A stretch of 5,295 bases of DNA from an uncultured Candidatus Melainabacteria bacterium (GTDB lineage Bacteria > Cyanobacteriota > Vampirovibrionia > Gastranaerophilales > Gastranaerophilaceae): positions 1-5,295 of the forward strand of contig CAMOQI010000087.1 in assembly GCA_946622835.1 (NCBI GenBank), read 5' to 3'. Of the stretch, positions 1 to 5,295 are shown one piece after another; within the stretch, counting starts at the first letter, position 1, and each line of letters begins with the position of its first letter. The position numbers were made by a program, and so were the translations under genes. Below the pieces are notes generated by a model, which saw nothing but the letters and a program-made list of their open reading frames with translations, was not told where the DNA came from and made no database searches.

Positions 1-315
1 CCTACCCCGCGGAGCGCGTTGGTAAAACAACATAAACCACGGTTGGTAGCATTATGCCCAGTCCGGCCGAGGACCCCACTTGAAAAGTTTTATCAATATT
101 ATGCTCCTGTTCCCAAGACGACTTATGTACCGTTTTTATGCGGTGAAGGTGCGACTTCTGTTACTCCCTTAACAGATCCAAAAGAGGATCTTGAGGAAAA
201 TAATACCAGAGCAATGAGCTGCAGCAAAGGAAATAAAGGTACATATGCAGGTTGGTACTGCGGGGCATTGATAAAGCATAACGATTGGAAAATCACGAAA
301 GATTATCCGTGGTAA
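1..315 (+). CDS. C-terminal part of an unrecognised protein, possibly pilin-like (5' partial)
   Basis: The frame is open from the first base of the window to the TAA at 313-315, so 104 residues are visible and the true start is probably outside. A TTG at 19 could serve as a start but has no convincing ribosome site and is only the first start-type codon in an open frame. The last part (CSKGNKG, then WYCGALI, then DWKITKDYPW) contains paired cysteines and an aromatic C-terminus. This resembles the C-terminal ends of type IV pilin/pseudopilin-like proteins seen in some gut bacteria; that is a recollection of a pattern, not a demonstrated homology. No N-terminal prepilin helix or membrane segment is visible. 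The first ~27 codons are GC-rich and Pro/Arg-rich, unlike the rest, so the upstream part of the frame may not be the native protein. Function unknown. Confidence 0.4.
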   Translation, partial: PTPRSALVKQHKPRLVALCPVRPRTPLEKFYQYYAPVPKTTYVPFLCGEGATSVTPLTDPKEDLEENNTRAMSCSKGNKGTYAGWYCGALIKHNDWKITKDYPW

Positions 316-324
316 TTGTTGCAC

Positions 325-352
325 TTGATTTTGTTTGATGTCGTGTTAATAT
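325..352 (+). promoter_or_regulatory. candidate sigma70-type promoter for deoB
   Basis: TTGATT at 325-330 (4 of 6 to the -35 consensus) lies 16 bases before TAATAT at 347-352 (4 of 6 to the -10 consensus), and a TG at 344-345 gives an extended -10 context. It sits in the only gap upstream of deoB. Matches are moderate and the region is AT-rich, so this is a candidate only. Confidence 0.35.
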
Positions 353-361
353 GGGGTTAAG

Positions 362-384
362 GACGGGATAAGTTTTTATCTGTC
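362..384 (+). other. small hairpin in the deoB upstream gap
   Basis: The arm at 362-371 pairs with 376-384 through nine pairs, with one G-T pair and one bulged G, around the loop GTTT. It is followed by GTTATAAATT, which is not a proper T run. It could be a weak terminator for the reading frame ending at 315, or a 5' leader hairpin of the deoB transcript if the candidate promoter at 325-352 is used. The sequence does not decide between these. Confidence 0.3.
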
Positions 385-416
385 GTTATAAATTAAAATC
401 AGCGGGGGTTAACAAT

Positions 417-1592
417 ATGTCAAGAGCGATTGTAATGGTTATTGATTCAATGGGTATCGGGGCAATGGATGATTGTCGCGATTTTGGAGATATTCCGGAG
501 TGTAACACATTAGCGCATGTCGCAAAGCATAATAATGGTTTGAAAATTCCTAATATGGAGCAAATGGGTTTAGGGCTGCTTGGAGATTTTGAGGGGATAA
601 AAAAGGTTCAATCTCCAACAGCGCAAGTCGCTACCCTTGTTGAAAAATCTAAGGGTAAAGACACGACAACAGGACATTGGGAGATTATGGGTTTGGTATC
701 AGATAGACCGTTTTCGACTTTTCCTGACGGATTTGATAATGAATTGATAACTAAATTTATAGACCAAACCGGTTGCGGCGGTGTTTTGGCTAATATTCCC
801 GCAAGCGGTACGGCAATTATTGAACAACTAAATGAAGAGCATCATTTGACAAAATTCCCGATAGTCTACACATCAGCAGACAGTGTTTTTCAAATTGCAC
901 TTGATACTGATTTAATTCCGTTAGAAACTCTTTATGATTGGTGTAAAATTGCCAGAAAACTTCTTGATGATGGGGATTATAATGTTGCAAGAGTTATTGC
1001 GCGCCCTTACAAAATTATAGACGGTAAACCGACAAGAATTTCCAAAGACAGGCGCGATTTTTCCATGGTTCCAAAGCACACATTACTTGATGATATAAAA
1101 AATCAAGGCGGAAAAGTGATTGCGATTGGCAAAATTGAGGATATATTTTCAAAAGCCGGAATAACACATGCGGTTCATACAGGCTCAAATAAAGAAGGGT
1201 TGGAATTGACATTAAAAGCGGTGAAAGAAGAGCTTGCATTAGAAGATATTGCATATCAAAAAGGGTTGGAATACAAAGACAAGCAAATTATATTCACAAA
1301 TCTTGTTGATACCGATATGCTCTATGGACACAGAAACGATCCGACAGGTTACGCAAAAGCCATTGAAGAGATTGACACATATATAAAACCGATAACAGAT
1401 GCTATGCAAGAAGATGATTTATTGATAATAACAGCAGATCACGGCTGCGATCCGTGTGTTGACGGTACGGATCACACAAGAGAAAAAGTTCCGGTGATAA
1501 TATATTCTCACAATAGCACAAAAACCGGAAATCTGGGCGAAATCAGCGGTTTTGACTATATCGCAAATGCTATAAAAAATTGGCTTTCTTAA
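417..1592 (+). CDS. deoB: phosphopentomutase
   Basis: DeoB interconverts (deoxy)ribose 1-phosphate and 5-phosphate in the cytoplasm, linking nucleoside breakdown and salvage to the pentose phosphate pool. The 391 residues match the usual length of the bacterial family (alkaline phosphatase superfamily, two Mn ions). Visible landmarks are VIDSMGIGAMDD near the N-terminus with metal ligand D10, and KDTTTGHWE with the phosphorylated threonine at T85. Further ligands are D300 and H305 (DTDMLYGHRND), D341 and H342 (TADHG), and H353 (DGTDHTRE). The spacing of these ligands agrees with the characterised Bacillus enzyme. The inserted cap domain occupies roughly residues 100-215. The ATG at 417 follows a G-rich site (404-408) at 8 bases and gives the expected N-terminus. 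No other nucleoside catabolism gene (deoC, deoA, deoD) is in the window. No terminator follows it, so transcription may continue into the ferredoxin gene. Confidence 0.96.
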   Translation: MSRAIVMVIDSMGIGAMDDCRDFGDIPECNTLAHVAKHNNGLKIPNMEQMGLGLLGDFEGIKKVQSPTAQVATLVEKSKGKDTTTGHWEIMGLVSDRPFSTFPDGFDNELITKFIDQTGCGGVLANIPASGTAIIEQLNEEHHLTKFPIVYTSADSVFQIALDTDLIPLETLYDWCKIARKLLDDGDYNVARVIARPYKIIDGKPTRISKDRRDFSMVPKHTLLDDIKNQGGKVIAIGKIEDIFSKAGITHAVHTGSNKEGLELTLKAVKEELALEDIAYQKGLEYKDKQIIFTNLVDTDMLYGHRNDPTGYAKAIEEIDTYIKPITDAMQEDDLLIITADHGCDPCVDGTDHTREKVPVIIYSHNSTKTGNLGEISGFDYIANAIKNWLS

Positions 1593-1605
1593 CATGTAGA
1601 AATTT

Positions 1606-1625
1606 TATAATTTTTGTTATATAAT
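1606..1625 (+). promoter_or_regulatory. two TATAAT boxes upstream of the ferredoxin gene
   Basis: Perfect TATAAT hexamers occur at 1606-1611 and 1620-1625, in the gap between deoB and the ferredoxin start. No good -35 element lies at 16-18 bases from either: TTAACA at 1589-1594 is the best match, but is 11 and 25 bases away. The second box would place a transcript start near 1632. The region is very AT-rich, so chance matches are possible, but a separate promoter for this gene is plausible. Confidence 0.4.
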
Positions 1626-1659
1626 CTATTGCGTGGATAAAAGCCACAATATGTAAAAT

Positions 1660-1665
1660 AAGGAG
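1660..1665 (+). promoter_or_regulatory. ribosome binding site of the ferredoxin gene
   Basis: AAGGAG lies 9 bases before the ATG at 1675, a strong and well-spaced Shine-Dalgarno site. It supports this very short reading frame as a real gene and fixes its start. Confidence 0.85.
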
Positions 1666-1674
1666 AACGTAAAA

Positions 1675-1851
1675 ATGTTAGTAAAAGTGAATGACAGTTG
1701 TATTGCATGCGGCGCTTGCGAATCAATTTGTGACGCTGTATTTTCAATCGAAGACAAGGCTGTAGTTAATGAATCAGCAGTTGCTGATAATGTTGACGGC
1801 GTGAAAGAAGCAGCAGATGCTTGCCCGGTTGCAGCAATAGAAATTGAATAA
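1675..1851 (+). CDS. single-cluster [4Fe-4S] ferredoxin, 58 residues
   Basis: This is a small soluble electron carrier of the one-cluster bacterial ferredoxin type found in clostridia and Thermotoga. The N-terminal motif CIACGACESIC supplies C9, C12 and C15, and the distant fourth ligand is C50 in ACPVAAIEI, as in the family. The region between, residues 20-45, has no second cluster motif and is acidic, which is typical. C19 occupies the position that in Thermotoga-type proteins forms a disulfide with a later cysteine. That partner is missing here, and the usual proline after this cysteine is replaced by aspartate. The gene has a strong ribosome site and is closed off by the hairpin at 1867-1905. 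It may be expressed alone or with deoB. The redox partner cannot be told from the neighbours: none of the adjacent enzymes is a known ferredoxin-dependent one. Confidence 0.93.
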   Translation: MLVKVNDSCIACGACESICDAVFSIEDKAVVNESAVADNVDGVKEAADACPVAAIEIE

Positions 1852-1866
1852 GCTTTTTAAAAAGAG

Positions 1867-1905
1867 ATATCGGCGGTCGTTTGATTCTCAAACGACCGAC
1901 GATAT
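1867..1905. terminator. bidirectional rho-independent terminator between convergent genes
   Basis: A strong stem pairs 1874-1883 with 1889-1898 (ten pairs, GC-rich) around the loop ATTCT. After a single G/A mismatch it extends by six more pairs (1867-1872 with 1900-1905). On the plus strand it is followed by TTTATTGTAATTTTA. On the minus strand the tail reads CTCTTTTTAAAAAG. It sits between the ferredoxin stop and the nadC stop, so it can end transcription from both sides. Confidence 0.9.
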
Positions 1906-1922
1906 TTTATTGTAATTTTATT

Positions 1923-2753
1923 TTACATATCCAAAGCTATATCAAGAGTTGGAGCTTTTGCTACAATTGCACTTGATGAAATTATATCGACCCCGCATTT
2001 TGCAATTTCCTTTACGGTATCAATATTTACGCCTCCGCTAGCTTCTACAATTGCACGGTGATTAATTAGCTTTACAGCTTTTTTCATTTCCTCAATTGAC
2101 ATATTATCAAGCATAATAATATCAACTCCCAATTTAAGAGCTTCTTTAATTTGTTCGATTGTATCGCATTCAAGTTCAATTTTATGAGCGTGAGATAAAT
2201 TTGCTTTAACTTGTTTGATTGCATTTGTCACAGAGCCTGCAACTTTAATATGATTATCTTTTATCATTGCGCAATCTGACAGATTAAATCTGTGCAATGA
2301 ACCGCCTCCCACTTTTACGGAATATTTTTCAAATGCTCTGAAATTCGGGGTGGTTTTTCTTGTGTCAACAATCCTGCAAGGCAAATTTCCAATAGCAAGT
2401 TTATATTTACGTGTTTCTGTTGCGATTCCGCTCATGCGCTGAATGTAATTAAGTGACACTCGTTCTCCTAAAAGTAAATATTTCCCCGGACCTTTTAGCT
2501 GAGCCAGTATATCCCCTTTTTTTATTTCATCTCCGTCTTTTTTTAACATATCGACTTGAATCTTATCCGATAAAATTTTAAATACTGTTTTGAAAACATC
2601 TAATCCGCAAACAACACCGTCACTTCTTGAAACTAAAGATGCCGTGAATATCTTTGTTTCGTCTACAATACACTCGGTTGTAACATCTCCGAATCCGATA
2701 TCTTCCATTAAAGCTGATTTTACATGATCTTCAACAAAAAATTTACTTAACAA
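1923..2753 (-). CDS. nadC: nicotinate-nucleotide pyrophosphorylase (quinolinate phosphoribosyltransferase)
   Basis: NadC converts quinolinate and phosphoribosyl pyrophosphate to nicotinate mononucleotide, CO2 and pyrophosphate, the third step of de novo NAD synthesis. The 276 residues match the usual family length. Visible family motifs are DIGFGDVTT near residue 18, GERVSLNYIQRMSGIAT with R98, DTRKTTP with R132 and K133, and KVGGGSLHRFNLSD with H154 and R155. They continue with MIKDNH with K165, ELECD with E194, MLDNM with D216, and EASGGV near 237. These correspond to the substrate-binding residues of characterised enzymes. The start is a TTG at 2753-2751. No ATG lies near it, the next Met is residue 16, and the TTG has an excellent ribosome site 9 bases upstream. 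It overlaps the end of nadB by 11 bases in another frame, so the two are co-transcribed and probably translationally coupled. Confidence 0.96.
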   Translation of the reverse strand: MLSKFFVEDHVKSALMEDIGFGDVTTECIVDETKIFTASLVSRSDGVVCGLDVFKTVFKILSDKIQVDMLKKDGDEIKKGDILAQLKGPGKYLLLGERVSLNYIQRMSGIATETRKYKLAIGNLPCRIVDTRKTTPNFRAFEKYSVKVGGGSLHRFNLSDCAMIKDNHIKVAGSVTNAIKQVKANLSHAHKIELECDTIEQIKEALKLGVDIIMLDNMSIEEMKKAVKLINHRAIVEASGGVNIDTVKEIAKCGVDIISSSAIVAKAPTLDIALDM

Positions 2754-4350
2754 GATTAATTTCTCCTTTATTATTTATAATACTGTGTTTACATATATTT
2801 TGTGTATCTACAAAATCTGTTCTGTAATGTGAACCTCTGGATTCTTTTCGCTCAAGCGCTGACTTTATAATTAATTCTGAGGTTATAAGCATATTTCTTA
2901 ATTCGTATTCTTCTTTTGACGAACAAAGATAATTTTTTCTAAATTCATTTTTCATTTTTGTCACTTCGTTCAGCGCATCTTGTAATAATTCTCCATTCCT
3001 GAAAATTCCGACATTATTCCACATAATATTTTGTAATTTGCTTTTAATCGTTTGGGTATCAATATTTTTATTGTTTTTAGAGTTTTCGTAATGCAAAATT
3101 ATATTATCGAGTTTGGCAAAATTATTATAAACTAAATTCTTATTTTTTAAAAAATCAGCCGTTTTGTATGCACAAACAACGCATTCTAATAAAGAGTTGC
3201 TGGCAAGTCTGTTTGCCCCATGCAGCCCTGTTGCGGAAACTTCACCTAGTGCAAATAAACCGTTTATTGAAGTTTGACCGTTAAGATTTGTTTTTATTCC
3301 TCCCATAAAGTAATGAGCCGCAGGTGCAACAGGTATGTAATCTTTTGTTATATCAATCCCGTATTCCAGACATTTTTTTGCAATAGTGGGAAACCTTTCC
3401 AAAAGCTTTTCTTTTTTAATGACTGTTGCGTTTAAGTATACGCAGGATTCTTGATTTTCTTGCATTTGGGTAAAGTTTGCTCTGGCAACAATATCTCTTG
3501 GTGCAAGTTCTTTGTCTTTATGGTATTTCTCCATAAATTCAAAACCTGACTTATCACATAATTTTGCCCCTTCCCCTCTTACGGCTTCGCTTATCAGAAA
3601 TCTGTTATGATTTATTTTATCGTCAAAGGCTAATGCTGTGGGGTGAAATTGAATAAATTCCATATCTTGAAGAATTGCACCGGCCTTATATGCAAGCGCA
3701 AATCCATCTGAAGTTGCATCTTTGGGGTTTGTTGTATATTTGTATAGTTGCCCCAGCCCGCCTGTTGCAAGGATAACAACGGCAGATTCTATAATTTCAT
3801 AATTCTTGCCGTTAAATACAACTACCCCTGAGCAGTTATCGGAATTGTCCGTTAATAATTCAACAACCATTGTATTTTCATAAAGTTGTATATTTTTATT
3901 GTTTCTCACAGCATTACACAGCGCAATCTCAATCTCTCGTCCTGTTGCATCCCCGCCGGAGTGAAGAATTCTGTTAACTGAATGTGCAGCTTCTTTTGTA
4001 AGAGTGAAATTCCCGTTTTCATCTCTATCAAAATCAACTCCGAAGTTAAGTAAATCATGAATAACCTTATCAGAATTTTCACTTATAAATTTCACTGTAT
4101 CAATCTCACAAAGTCCCGCTCCTGCTTTCAAAGTATCTTGGACATGCGATTTGACGGAATCTTTTGTGTTTTCTTTTAAAACAGCAACCATTCCGCCTTG
4201 GGCGTAATAAGAATTACTTTGTCCAAGCTCGGATTTTGTGATAATTAAAATTCCATCAGGTAATTTCGATTGCTGTTGTATTTTTAATGCAGAATAAAGT
4301 CCTGCAATTCCGCTGCCTATTATTACTACTGAATATTTTGATTGTTTCAT
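2743..4350 (-). CDS. nadB: L-aspartate oxidase
   Basis: NadB is an FAD enzyme that oxidises L-aspartate to iminoaspartate, the first step of de novo NAD synthesis. It can use oxygen or fumarate as acceptor, so it also works anaerobically. The 535 residues match the full family length. The N-terminal FAD-binding motif GSGIAG is at 12-17, followed by NSYYAQGGM near 46. Active-site counterparts of the E. coli enzyme are visible: E120 (TKEAAHS), H236 (QFHPTAL), R285 (APRDIVARA), H346 (AAHYFMGG) and R381 (HGANRLASNSLLEC). The C-terminal ESRGSHYRTDF is also typical. The lid region and FAD-linked GEVSATGLHGAN (369-380) distinguish it from fumarate reductase less clearly, but the pairing with nadC supports NadB. 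The ATG at 4350 has only a weak GGAA site 14 bases upstream. nadA is absent from the window. Confidence 0.96.
   Translation of the reverse strand: MKQSKYSVVIIGSGIAGLYSALKIQQQSKLPDGILIITKSELGQSNSYYAQGGMVAVLKENTKDSVKSHVQDTLKAGAGLCEIDTVKFISENSDKVIHDLLNFGVDFDRDENGNFTLTKEAAHSVNRILHSGGDATGREIEIALCNAVRNNKNIQLYENTMVVELLTDNSDNCSGVVVFNGKNYEIIESAVVILATGGLGQLYKYTTNPKDATSDGFALAYKAGAILQDMEFIQFHPTALAFDDKINHNRFLISEAVRGEGAKLCDKSGFEFMEKYHKDKELAPRDIVARANFTQMQENQESCVYLNATVIKKEKLLERFPTIAKKCLEYGIDITKDYIPVAPAAHYFMGGIKTNLNGQTSINGLFALGEVSATGLHGANRLASNSLLECVVCAYKTADFLKNKNLVYNNFAKLDNIILHYENSKNNKNIDTQTIKSKLQNIMWNNVGIFRNGELLQDALNEVTKMKNEFRKNYLCSSKEEYELRNMLITSELIIKSALERKESRGSHYRTDFVDTQNICKHSIINNKGEINLVK
2763..2768 (-). 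promoter_or_regulatory. ribosome binding site that fixes the nadC TTG start
   Basis: On the minus strand AAGGAG lies 9 bases before the TTG at 2753. It sits inside the end of nadB. It is the best Shine-Dalgarno match in the minus-strand group and is the reason for choosing the TTG rather than an internal Met as the start of nadC. Confidence 0.85.
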
Positions 4351-4420
4351 TATAAACTCATAATTTCCAATTTATCGTAGTTTCATATTACAATAAACAG
4401 AGCTAAAATTACCTTAAGTT
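4351..4420 (-). other. 70-base gap between the dehydrogenase and nadB
   Basis: This spacer is AT-rich and holds no hairpin with a T run, so the dehydrogenase gene is not visibly terminated and may read through into nadB. TAATAT-like sequences are present, but I see no paired -35 element. A three-codon frame (ATG AGT TTA TAA, 4361-4350) ends on the A of the nadB start codon. No known regulatory motif, such as a recognisable NAD-repressor site, is evident by eye. Confidence 0.4.
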
Positions 4421-5295
4421 CTATTCAAAATTTAACAGAACTTTTAATGTGTCTTTTTCTTTATTTTTTTCAAATGCTTCAACCGCATCATCTGCTGAAT
4501 ATATTTTTGAAATTAGCGGAGTAAAATCAACCTTATTTGATGCCAAAAGTCTTAATGCCGGTGGAAATTGTCCGCAGCGCGAGCCCAAAACAGTTATTTC
4601 ATCTATAACAATCGGAGCAAGATTTAATTCTTTCCCTGTTGCAACAGTGCTTTTTAAAATAAGGGTTCCGCGCGGTTTTGTCAAAGCTAAAGAAGTTTCA
4701 AAACCGTTAACAGAACCTGTTGCTTCGACTACTGCATCGTACTTTTTCTCTATCGGAAAATCTTGCAGCAATGCAGTTTTAACCCCTTGTGCCTTGGCTA
4801 TATCAAGTTTATTTTGATGTTTGCCAACCAATGTAACATCAAGATTTTGAGCATTTAAAGCAAGTGCTGTGATTAGTCCGAGTTTTCCGTCGCCCAAAAC
4901 CACAACTTTTTCAAACGGTTTTATATGATGCTGTTCTGTTATTTCAAGTGCGGCTGCAAGCGGCTCTGTAAATACTGCCTGATTATCAGAAACATTTTGC
5001 GGTACTTCAAATAAAGTTTCAACAGGCATTGTAAAATATTGTGCAAAAACCCCGTCTTTGCGCCAAATCCCTAATGTGTGCCTGTCAGGACAATGCCGAT
5101 AAAGTTTTTGGGCGCACCAAGGACAATCAGGCTTTTTACATCCATAGCTAATTTCGGGTACAACGCGCTTGCCAAGCAAGGATTTATCTTCACTATTAAC
5201 TTCTTCAACCACACCGACAGCTTCGTGTCCCAAAACCCCGACATAACCCATATAACCTTTTGTAATCTCATAATCCGTATTACAAATTCCTGCTA
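4421..5295 (-). CDS. zinc-dependent medium-chain alcohol dehydrogenase family protein (5' partial)
   Basis: This belongs to the medium-chain dehydrogenase family, NAD(P)-dependent enzymes that oxidise alcohols or sugar alcohols with a catalytic zinc. The frame stays open to the window edge, and 290 residues are visible. An ATG at 5251 is internal, because the residues before it read GICNTDYEITKGY, which carries the conserved catalytic-zinc cysteine. The next zinc motif is LGHEAVGVVEE. A structural-zinc loop follows with four cysteines (CKKPDCPWC, then C seven residues later). FAQYFTMP and the FTEPLAAALE segment come next, and the Rossmann dinucleotide motif is VVLGDGKLGL (GxGxxG). The C-terminus LKVLLNFE is complete, ending in TAG. 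About 25-30 N-terminal residues are probably missing. Substrate cannot be assigned: similar sequences are annotated as threonine dehydrogenase-like or general alcohol dehydrogenases. It lies 70 bases upstream of nadB on the same strand, but no functional link to NAD synthesis is evident. Confidence 0.9.
   Translation of the reverse strand, partial: AGICNTDYEITKGYMGYVGVLGHEAVGVVEEVNSEDKSLLGKRVVPEISYGCKKPDCPWCAQKLYRHCPDRHTLGIWRKDGVFAQYFTMPVETLFEVPQNVSDNQAVFTEPLAAALEITEQHHIKPFEKVVVLGDGKLGLITALALNAQNLDVTLVGKHQNKLDIAKAQGVKTALLQDFPIEKKYDAVVEATGSVNGFETSLALTKPRGTLILKSTVATGKELNLAPIVIDEITVLGSRCGQFPPALRLLASNKVDFTPLISKIYSADDAVEAFEKNKEKDTLKVLLNFE

Noticed and set aside
10..80. tRNA-like segment (two TTGGTA stretches resembling a D-loop)
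   Set aside because: No T-loop motif (GTTCGAA-like), no acceptor stem pairing and no anticodon arm could be found.
17..257. TTGGTA repeated at 19-24, 43-48 and 252-257
   Set aside because: Only six to eight bases match, spacing is irregular and the reading frame differs among copies; most likely chance.
1015..1254. Minus-strand open frame inside deoB
   Set aside because: Fully antisense to the well-supported deoB coding sequence, with no recognisable motif or separate ribosome site.
4449..4817. Plus-strand open frame opposite the dehydrogenase
   Set aside because: Antisense shadow of the conserved dehydrogenase frame; the protein shows no family motif.
5071..5251. ATG at 5251 as the start of the dehydrogenase
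   Set aside because: The frame is open upstream to the window edge and encodes GICNTDYEITKGY, carrying the conserved catalytic-zinc cysteine, so the true start lies outside.
5071..5271. Second minus-strand frame overlapping the dehydrogenase
   Set aside because: Out-of-frame shadow of the dehydrogenase, whose zinc motifs lie in the other frame.
1..5295. CRISPR array, insertion sequence, or defence system
   Set aside because: No spaced direct repeats, terminal inverted repeats, transposase or defence-type domains are visible; nearly all DNA is accounted for by housekeeping genes.

Overview
The window is an AT-rich bacterial chromosome segment carrying ordinary core metabolism: a phosphopentomutase, a small ferredoxin, two genes of NAD biosynthesis and part of a zinc-type dehydrogenase. 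Reading frames are tightly packed, use the standard bacterial code, and are preceded by Shine-Dalgarno sites of variable strength. The one-cluster ferredoxin, low GC and nadB-nadC pair suggest an anaerobic or microaerobic bacterium. A gut-type lineage such as Clostridia or non-photosynthetic Cyanobacteria/Melainabacteria (Gastranaerophilales) is possible. That placement is inference only and no marker gene here settles it.

Layout: the left edge holds the 3' end of an unrecognised plus-strand reading frame (1-315), whose last ~35 residues resemble the C-terminus of pilin-like secreted proteins. A ~100-base gap with a candidate promoter and a small hairpin leads into deoB (417-1592, plus). It is followed by a 58-residue ferredoxin gene (1675-1851, plus) with its own perfect TATAAT boxes. 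A strong hairpin at 1867-1905 with T-rich sequence on both sides separates these genes from the convergent minus-strand group. Read on the minus strand from the right edge, that group is a zinc-dependent dehydrogenase (5' end outside the window), then nadB (4350-2743), then nadC (2753-1923), which overlaps the end of nadB by 11 bases and starts at a TTG.

Functionally, NadB oxidises L-aspartate to iminoaspartate and NadC turns quinolinate into nicotinate mononucleotide. The middle enzyme, quinolinate synthase NadA, is not in the window and would have to lie elsewhere. DeoB links nucleoside breakdown to the pentose phosphate pool. The ferredoxin and the dehydrogenase are redox proteins whose partners cannot be read from this sequence. 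I do not see a novel system here; the points worth a second look are small: the compositional break at the left edge, an unpaired cysteine in the ferredoxin, the TTG/overlap arrangement in nadBC, and a widened structural-zinc loop in the dehydrogenase.
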